Source: Paenibacillus sp. URB8-2
Lineage (GTDB): Bacteria > Bacillota > Bacilli > Paenibacillales > Paenibacillaceae
DNA: 64,000 bases
Direction of reading: 5' to 3'
Assembly: GCF_013393385.1 (NCBI RefSeq)
Contig: NZ_AP023239.1
Location: 2,542,001-2,606,000, forward strand
Below, in pieces: positions 59,362-64,000 of this stretch; positions within the stretch are counted from its first letter, which is position 1; each line of letters starts with the position of its first letter. A program made the translations under genes and the position numbers. The notes beneath the pieces are model-generated. The model saw only the letters and a program-made list of their open reading frames with translations, was not told the DNA's origin and made no database searches.

Positions 59362-60072
59362 CTAGCTCACCTCCGGGCGGGGAACGTCGGGAATGGCAAT
59401 GCTCTTGACATTGCCCATTTGATAATCGCTCCCGATCTTGGTTTCGCCCAGGCAGTAGGAACAGACCGCGGCAGGCATCGAGAAACGGAGCTTCCGTCCG
59501 TCCAAAGTGTCGATATCCTGCGCCTGCGTCAGCAGGGCGCCCAGGCGCTCCTTACCCTGGCCCGTCAGGCCGTTAATCTGAAGCACCTCGGCTCTGGCAT
59601 TCACTTTGCGTACCTGGTACTGGAACACTTCGCGCTCGGCCTGTGAAACGATGTCGCCTTTGGTAATGGCGACAATGTCGGCCTGTTTGAGCAGAGGCCC
59701 CATTTTGGTCGGGGTATTCGCCCCTGATAAATTATCGATGACGCAGACCGCCAGAGCCTGGCGGATAAATGGGGAACAGCGGTTGCACAGCCCCGCGCTT
59801 TCACTGATCAGAATATCCAGTTCCAGCGATTGCCCCCACCGGGCGCAGGCTTCGATATTGGTAACAAAATAATGATCCGGGCACAAGTTACCGGCAAGAC
59901 CGAGAAGCACCGGCACTCCTTTGGCACGGTAGCGCTCATCATCCTTGGACGCGACGCAGTCGAATTTGACGACCCCCGCTTGGAGTCCCTGCTCCTTGAA
60001 CCAATCGATCACACGCAGAAGCATGGAGGTTTTGCCGCTCGACGGCGGTCCGGCCACGGTTATGAGCTTCAT
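59362..60072 (-). CDS. G3E-like P-loop GTPase with Cys pairs (HypB/UreG/CobW relative)
   Basis: The 236-residue protein has Walker A VAGPPSSGKTSML, a switch region with FDCVAS, the ESAGLCNRCSPF segment in the place of the G3E ESxG motif, base-recognition TKGD, and ends with CSYCLGETKIGSDYQMG. The CxxC pairs at CNRC and CSYC and a further Cys in GNLCPDHYF suggest metal or cluster binding. HypB, UreG and CobW relatives insert metals into enzymes. It lies three bases after the binding-protein gene and one before the ATPase gene. Confidence 0.75.
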   Translation of the reverse strand: MKLITVAGPPSSGKTSMLLRVIDWFKEQGLQAGVVKFDCVASKDDERYRAKGVPVLLGLAGNLCPDHYFVTNIEACARWGQSLELDILISESAGLCNRCSPFIRQALAVCVIDNLSGANTPTKMGPLLKQADIVAITKGDIVSQAEREVFQYQVRKVNARAEVLQINGLTGQGKERLGALLTQAQDIDTLDGRKLRFSMPAAVCSYCLGETKIGSDYQMGNVKSIAIPDVPRPEVS

Positions 60073-60075
60073 CGG

Positions 60076-61074
60076 TCAGTCCCCCTGTTCAAAGCCTTGG
60101 TTAAAGGCGGCGTTCGCTGCGTCCGTCAAAGTCTGAATATCCCGGTTCCAGACGAGGTCCCATCCCATCCACAGCAGCTTGCGCTCCGGGAACGAGGATG
60201 CCGCCGATGGATGAGGCGATGGGAAAAAGGCCTGCTCGCACAGCTCCGCCGTCTCCGCGCCGGTGAAGAAGGAAGCCAGACGGCGTCCTGCCTCGGACGC
60301 GCCGCGTTTAGCCAGCAGGAAGACGGGGCTTGCGATCGCGCCTTCCTCGGGCCATATGATATTGACCTTATCCCGCTTGCGGATCATGTTGGCATAAAAA
60401 TACGGCATGACGTAAAGAGCCGTACCCGCCTCATTGTCCGTACCCGCCAGCTTTGCCATTTGACCCGGGTGAAGTCCCTGGCGAACCGACCGCCCGAGCC
60501 CCGTCAGCGTATCTTCGCCGAAACTCTGTCCTATGGTTAGCAGCACCGTCTCGCAAAAGGTGCCGTTATGACCTCTCATCGTCACCTGCTTCCGGTAAAC
60601 GGGATTCAGCAGGTCGCTCCAGGAGCGCGGTTCGGGAATATCGCCAAGCTTGGCTTTGTCCGCAACGATGACCAGCGGATTCACGCACATCAGCGTTACC
60701 CTGCCTGTCGGATCTTTCATCCCGATTTCCGCGAACCGCTCGTTCTGCGCGTATCCGGCGGCATCGGCGAACACGTCTTTGTCAAGAAACCGGGTGCGGA
60801 AGTCCGGGTGGAAAAAGCTGCTGATCCCCGGAGTAATTACGACATCCGGCAGTTCATCCGCGGAATGAAACTGATCCACCGTTTTATAGAAGTCACTCTG
60901 ATTGGCATTTCCTTCGAATGCGAGTTCTTCCGGGTCCAGATCGGACCAGAGCCCCGAACTCTGCTGGTGCAGAAACGTTTCTTCAAGAGGCACCTTAAGC
61001 GGACAGGGCAGCATGGCAAGCAAATGGCGGGGCAATTTTTCTTTGACTTGGGCCGTTCCGGGTTTCATATTCAT
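60076..61074 (-). CDS. Signal-less ABC substrate-binding-protein homologue
   Basis: The 332-residue protein has the two-lobe pattern of iron/thiamine/spermidine-type binding proteins: DELPDVVITPGISSFFHPDF, DPTGRVTLMCVNPLVIVADKAKLGDIPEPRSWSDLLNPVYRKQVTMRG, and AIASPVFLLAKRGASEAGRRLASFFTG. The N-terminus (MNMKPGTAQVKEKLPRHLL) carries no signal peptide, so it remains in the cytoplasm. Cys residues occur in MLPCPLKVP and FCETVLL. It heads the operon with the GTPase and ATPase. The Rex/FNR-like promoter upstream hints at redox control. Confidence 0.75.
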   Translation of the reverse strand: MNMKPGTAQVKEKLPRHLLAMLPCPLKVPLEETFLHQQSSGLWSDLDPEELAFEGNANQSDFYKTVDQFHSADELPDVVITPGISSFFHPDFRTRFLDKDVFADAAGYAQNERFAEIGMKDPTGRVTLMCVNPLVIVADKAKLGDIPEPRSWSDLLNPVYRKQVTMRGHNGTFCETVLLTIGQSFGEDTLTGLGRSVRQGLHPGQMAKLAGTDNEAGTALYVMPYFYANMIRKRDKVNIIWPEEGAIASPVFLLAKRGASEAGRRLASFFTGAETAELCEQAFFPSPHPSAASSFPERKLLWMGWDLVWNRDIQTLTDAANAAFNQGFEQGD

Positions 61075-61124
61075 TCATCCTCTCATTGCCTTCGGTTTGA
61101 AGACGCGCTTGTAAGTTATGTTTA

Positions 61125-61153
61125 ATTATAAATAGCGGTGATTTGTTTCACAA
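61125..61153 (-). promoter_or_regulatory. Promoter of the three-gene operon with a Rex/FNR-like box
   Basis: On the reverse strand TTGTGA (61153-61148), 17 bases, TATAAT (61130-61125). The -35 box is the start of TTGTGAAACAAATCACCG (61153-61136), which has a full left half of a Rex site (TTGTGAA) and, read one base on, matches the FNR/CRP pattern TGTGA-N6-TCACA with one mismatch. Overlap with the -35 and spacer suggests repression, which favours Rex. Confidence 0.5.
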
Positions 61154-61309
61154 TTTGCACAAGGTCAAAATGTTTGACAATACTACAAACATTCCCTCAT
61201 TAACTTAATTTAGACCGGTGAACTTATAAACAGAAGGAGAATTTATGAAAAAAACGGAAACGGAACGAAAGTTTACAGCAGGAAGGAGACGGCAAAACGA
61301 AGAGTGGCA

Positions 61310-61900
61310 TTATTCCTCCGGATAGACAAAACGTTCGACTGCGTCCGCAGCAAGGTCCGGGTCCGGCCCGGAGTTATCAAAGTACAGGATGGAGGAAGAG
61401 GGAAGCGGCCATTTTACCGTGCGGCTGGCAAGCGAGGAACGGAAATCGTCCCAGTGGCGCAACTTCCAATCATCCAGTCCGGAACGTCTTGCGGTAATTC
61501 TCTCCTTATACAGCTTCTCATCGGATAGGCTGACAATGACCGCTTTTACCTCGACATCTGACAGCGAACGGCCGATCCGCGCCAGCTCGCGCGCAATCCA
61601 TCCTTCATCCTCGGCTTCTTTCGTAAAAGGGCCTACCACAACGCTGTCGACATTCAGCTTGACGTTGTCCAGAGCGGCGTCCATCGTTATCCGATACCCC
61701 AGATCGCGGCACAGCTTCTTGTAAGCCTCGGAATCCCGGTCGGAGGGGTCAAGTCCGTGCAGCGTCATAATCGCCTCCGCGGCGGGCCGCAGCAGAATAT
61801 CCATGTCGAAAAAGGCTGTTTTTCGTCTTGCTGCCAGCGCCTTTGCCAGCGTGGTCTTGCCGGCTCCGGCTCCCCCGAGGAAAAATACGAGCTTATTCAT
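61310..61900 (-). CDS. P-loop kinase-like ATPase
   Basis: The 196-residue protein has Walker A LGGAGAGKTTLAKAL and the usual size and layout of small nucleoside/shikimate-kinase-like or zeta-toxin-like AAA proteins: DMDILLRPAAEAI after the first strand, VVVGPFTKEAEDEGW, then AVIVSLSDEKLYKERITARRSGLDDWK, the R-x-x-x-R lid. It likely phosphorylates a small molecule. The 200-base gap to the operon at 61074 carries that operon's promoter. Confidence 0.75.
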   Translation of the reverse strand: MNKLVFFLGGAGAGKTTLAKALAARRKTAFFDMDILLRPAAEAIMTLHGLDPSDRDSEAYKKLCRDLGYRITMDAALDNVKLNVDSVVVGPFTKEAEDEGWIARELARIGRSLSDVEVKAVIVSLSDEKLYKERITARRSGLDDWKLRHWDDFRSSLASRTVKWPLPSSSILYFDNSGPDPDLAADAVERFVYPEE

Positions 61901-61934
61901 TGGCTATTCCTCCCTGTATGTAGTTCATCTGATC

Positions 61935-62876
61935 TTACCCTAACATTCGGGCCAACGAAATCAAACCGGTAATCGTAATGACATTTATCAGCGTCGAAAC
62001 CAGCACGGTCTGGGCCGCGAAGTCCGGCTCGTTATTATATTCCTCGGCCAGAAGGGAAGCGTTGACGCCGGTCGGCATGCCGGAGGCGATGATCAGAGCC
62101 TGGGCGGGAATGCCCTTGATGCCGAGCGCAAGCACGAGCAGAATGCCGATCGTAGGGGCGGCAAGCAGGCGCAGCAGAAGGCTCAGATATATATCGAGCC
62201 GGGCAAGGCGAAGCGGATATTTGACGATTTGCGCCCCAAGCGTAAGCAGTGCGACGGCAACCATCGATTCCTGCGCATAGGTGAGCGGTTTGGACAGAAA
62301 CAGGGGCAGCGGCACGGAGAAGGCATGAAACAATAATCCCAGCACCAGCGCATAAGGGACGGGCATTTTCAGAAATCCGATAATGACGACCCGGTAATTC
62401 CCTTTAAGCTTGGCCCGTTGAATGGATATTACGCCATAGGTAAAAGTGAGCAAGCTTTGCAGCGCCATAATCAGCGACTGAAGCGAGGCGGCGAGGGAAT
62501 CGCCGTGGAACGCCAGATCGTTGACCGGCATGCCGTAATTACCTGAATTATCCAGAAGTACGCTGTTCGTAAATGCAGCCTTCATGCTTGTTCTGTATTT
62601 TAACGAACGTGTAAGCATAAAAGAAAGAATATAAAGGATACCTATGTACAGCGCATAGAAGCCGACCACCATGCCAAGGAGGGAAGCCGACATTTTCGAG
62701 AGGTACATGCTCATAAACACGGCGGCGGGCGTTATGTAATAAAAGTTGATTTTGGCAAGCGTATACAAATCCAGCCGAAACAGCCGCTGCAGCAGCGATC
62801 CGGCGCCAATCAGAATAAAAACAGGAAGCACAACCTGAAGTAAAATCTCACCTACCACGGAATCAACTCTTTTCAA
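61935..62876 (-). CDS. AEC-family (auxin efflux carrier) transporter
   Basis: The 313-residue protein has ten helices. Typical AEC wording: VVLPVFILIGAGSLLQRLFRLDLYTLAKINFYYITPAAVFMSM, SVLLDNSGNYGMPVNDLAF (the N-x-G-x-x-G/P family motif) and the C-terminal MPTGVNASLLAEEYNNEPDFAAQTVLVSTLINVITI. Members move malate, malonate or other acids. The start is a TTG at 62876 as the frame allows; a GTG a few codons later is also possible. Confidence 0.87.
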   Translation of the reverse strand: MKRVDSVVGEILLQVVLPVFILIGAGSLLQRLFRLDLYTLAKINFYYITPAAVFMSMYLSKMSASLLGMVVGFYALYIGILYILSFMLTRSLKYRTSMKAAFTNSVLLDNSGNYGMPVNDLAFHGDSLAASLQSLIMALQSLLTFTYGVISIQRAKLKGNYRVVIIGFLKMPVPYALVLGLLFHAFSVPLPLFLSKPLTYAQESMVAVALLTLGAQIVKYPLRLARLDIYLSLLLRLLAAPTIGILLVLALGIKGIPAQALIIASGMPTGVNASLLAEEYNNEPDFAAQTVLVSTLINVITITGLISLARMLG

Positions 62877-63037
62877 TATAAAAGTATAAAGATATTTGGC
62901 TATAAACGTACGGTCAAACGTAGCTATTATAGCACAATTTGACTTTTGGCAGAGAGGTATTGGTTATAAAACGAACCGGTTTCGTTAAAACTATTGGACA
63001 AACCTGGATATGTAAATCCGAAGAAAGGAGCCGGACT

Positions 63038-63274
63038 ATGAAAATAAGACAACTGGGACTTGCCGCGGTCTCCGGCGCGCTGCTGTTTGCCGCCTCCGGC
63101 TGTATGTATCACAACGAGGTGTCCATCGACCCCGCCTTTTCCGATTCATTCGATATATCGAGTATTTCAAATCCCGGAAGAGGGCTTGGAGAAGAGCGCG
63201 ATCCGCTGGCTCCGGTGTTGAAGGATGTATACTCGAAGTCCATTCCGGATGACGTATACTCGGACGGCCGTTAA
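63038..63274 (+). CDS. Small lipoprotein of unknown function
   Basis: The 78-residue protein has a lipoprotein signal KIRQLGLAAVSGALLFAASGC with the lipobox AASGC. The mature part is about 58 residues, acidic and rich in Asp, Ser and Pro (DSFDISSISNPGRGLGEERD), without a known domain. The ATG at 63038 has AAAGGAG eight bases upstream. It stands alone; the frame upstream to 62939 is not coding. Confidence 0.7.
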   Translation: MKIRQLGLAAVSGALLFAASGCMYHNEVSIDPAFSDSFDISSISNPGRGLGEERDPLAPVLKDVYSKSIPDDVYSDGR

Positions 63275-63388
63275 CATCAAGCGGAACGCATAGCCGCTCT
63301 CTTCCCTTTCAGCTATACAGCCAAAACGATATTCAGTATAATAGTTTAATTGACAATATCGAGACTAAGAAGGGGAGAATCCACAAAA

Positions 63389-63832
63389 ATGGCGGCGGAG
63401 ATTGTGCGCGTTACAACAGAGGAGCAGCTGCAGCAGGGGCTGGATATCCGCAAAAAGGTATTTGTAGAAGAACAAAAGGTTCCTATGGAGGAAGAGATCG
63501 ACCGTTATGATGCGATTGGCCCGGATGCCTATCACCTGCTGATCGTTGACGACGGGGTTCCCGTTGCCACAGGAAGATTGACATATTACAGAGAGGGCAC
63601 TGCAAAAATGCAGCGGATCGCCGTGCTAAAGGAATACAGAGTCAAAGGCTACGGACGGGTGCTGCTGCTGGCGCTGGAAGAGCTGGCCCGGGAGCTCGGA
63701 CTTGAAACGTCCATCCTTGACGGACAGTGCCAGGCCGAATCGTTCTACCGCAAGCTCGGTTACGAGGTTATCTCCGAGAAGCCTTTCTATGATGCCGGGA
63801 TATTGCACGTACGGATGCAAAAAAAATTATAG
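63389..63832 (+). CDS. GNAT-family N-acetyltransferase (YjcF/ElaA-like)
   Basis: The 147-residue protein has the wording of the YjcF-like group: LDIRKKVFVEEQKVPMEEEIDRYDAIGPDAYHLLI, GRLTYYREGTAKMQRIAVLKEYRVKGYGRVLLLALEELARELGL (acetyl-CoA loop RVKGYG, with Q/R-x-x-G-x-G), and ESFYRKLGYEVISEKPFYDAGILHVRM. It acetylates an unknown amine. The ATG at 63389 has AAGGGGAG further upstream than usual (about 11 bases). Confidence 0.87.
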   Translation: MAAEIVRVTTEEQLQQGLDIRKKVFVEEQKVPMEEEIDRYDAIGPDAYHLLIVDDGVPVATGRLTYYREGTAKMQRIAVLKEYRVKGYGRVLLLALEELARELGLETSILDGQCQAESFYRKLGYEVISEKPFYDAGILHVRMQKKL

Positions 63833-63913
63833 GTCCGCATAACCGGCCCGACAGCCGGACAATCTAAGTGGTGCCTTGTTTTTGGCAAATTTGAGTGTAA
63901 GGAGATTGTCCAG

Positions 63914-64000
63914 ATGGTGAACGGAGGACGGGAACGTTTTGTGGCGGTTCAAAAGAACGGTGACGGAGATTTGACCTCGTTTCAGACTTCAACGGGCCGT
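63914..64000 (+). CDS. DUF3892-like small protein, 5' part (runs off the window)
   Basis: AAGGAG lies 11 bases before an ATG that opens a frame to the window end: MVNGGRERFVAVQKNGDGD then LTSFQTSTGR. The start is typical of DUF3892 proteins, short Firmicute proteins of about 80 residues with unknown function. Only 29 codons are visible. Confidence 0.5.
   Translation, partial: MVNGGRERFVAVQKNGDGDLTSFQTSTGR

Noticed and set aside
1..64000. CRISPR arrays, prophage, replication origin or rRNA genes
   Set aside because: No regularly spaced repeats, phage structural genes, DnaA-box clusters or rRNA sequence were seen anywhere in the window.

Overview
The window looks like chromosomal DNA of a Paenibacillus-type bacterium (Bacillota, Paenibacillaceae). 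The reasons are strong AGGAGG-type ribosome sites, frequent TTG starts, GC-rich coding sequence with AT-rich promoters, a YesMN-type two-component pair beside a CUT1 sugar ABC importer, the alternate lipid II flippase Amj, a T-box leader, a Bacillus-type LexA operator and synteny such as ywnA/ywnB. This is an assignment from gene content, not from a marker gene.

Layout. 1-5.7 kb: end of a PP2C-type phosphatase, a CmpB-like membrane protein, amj, an SDR dehydrogenase, a small unknown protein, signal peptidase I, and a T-box-controlled tryptophanyl-tRNA synthetase with a Trp-rich ORF overlapping its start. 5.7-16 kb: an EamA exporter behind a leader-peptide attenuator, a secreted IseA-like protein with an in-frame amber codon, a YhdH-type reductase with a divergent TetR regulator, an SgrR-type regulator, two polytopic membrane proteins and cysteine synthase. 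16-24.6 kb: nadE, LysR-DoxX, a heterodimeric ABC exporter and a nitroreductase. 24.7-26.4 kb: a TnpB element that appears to split a small secreted-protein gene. 26.4-37.5 kb: a GDSL hydrolase, a decayed metallophosphoesterase, map, a YbaK-like deacylase, an Rrf2/YwnB pair sharing operator half-sites, an MBL hydrolase, an Na+/H+ antiporter, DegV and a split ThrE-type exporter.

37.6-41.4 kb: a MATE exporter and an SOS cassette. The cassette has a UvrX-like Y-family polymerase, an unknown 163-residue partner and a divergent WYL-like mini-protein, with a LexA box in the spacer of each promoter. 41.4-50 kb: an isomalto-oligosaccharide or dextran module, in which a YesM/YesN sensor-regulator pair faces a binding lipoprotein, two permeases and a cytoplasmic GH66 enzyme. 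50-56 kb: an acetyltransferase gene broken by a ~96-nt hairpin insertion and a frameshift, small enzymes, MarR/MFS, a ROK regulator and a maltose acetyltransferase. 56-64 kb: tRNA-Val(GAC), malic enzyme, an unusual three-gene cytoplasmic set (ABC-type ATPase, Cys-rich G3E-like GTPase, signal-less binding protein) behind a promoter with a Rex/FNR-like box, a P-loop kinase, an AEC transporter, a small lipoprotein, a GNAT enzyme and the start of a DUF3892-like gene.

The loci I would look at first are the SOS cassette, the permease-less ATPase/GTPase/binding-protein operon, and the trpS leader that combines a T-box with a Trp-codon cluster.
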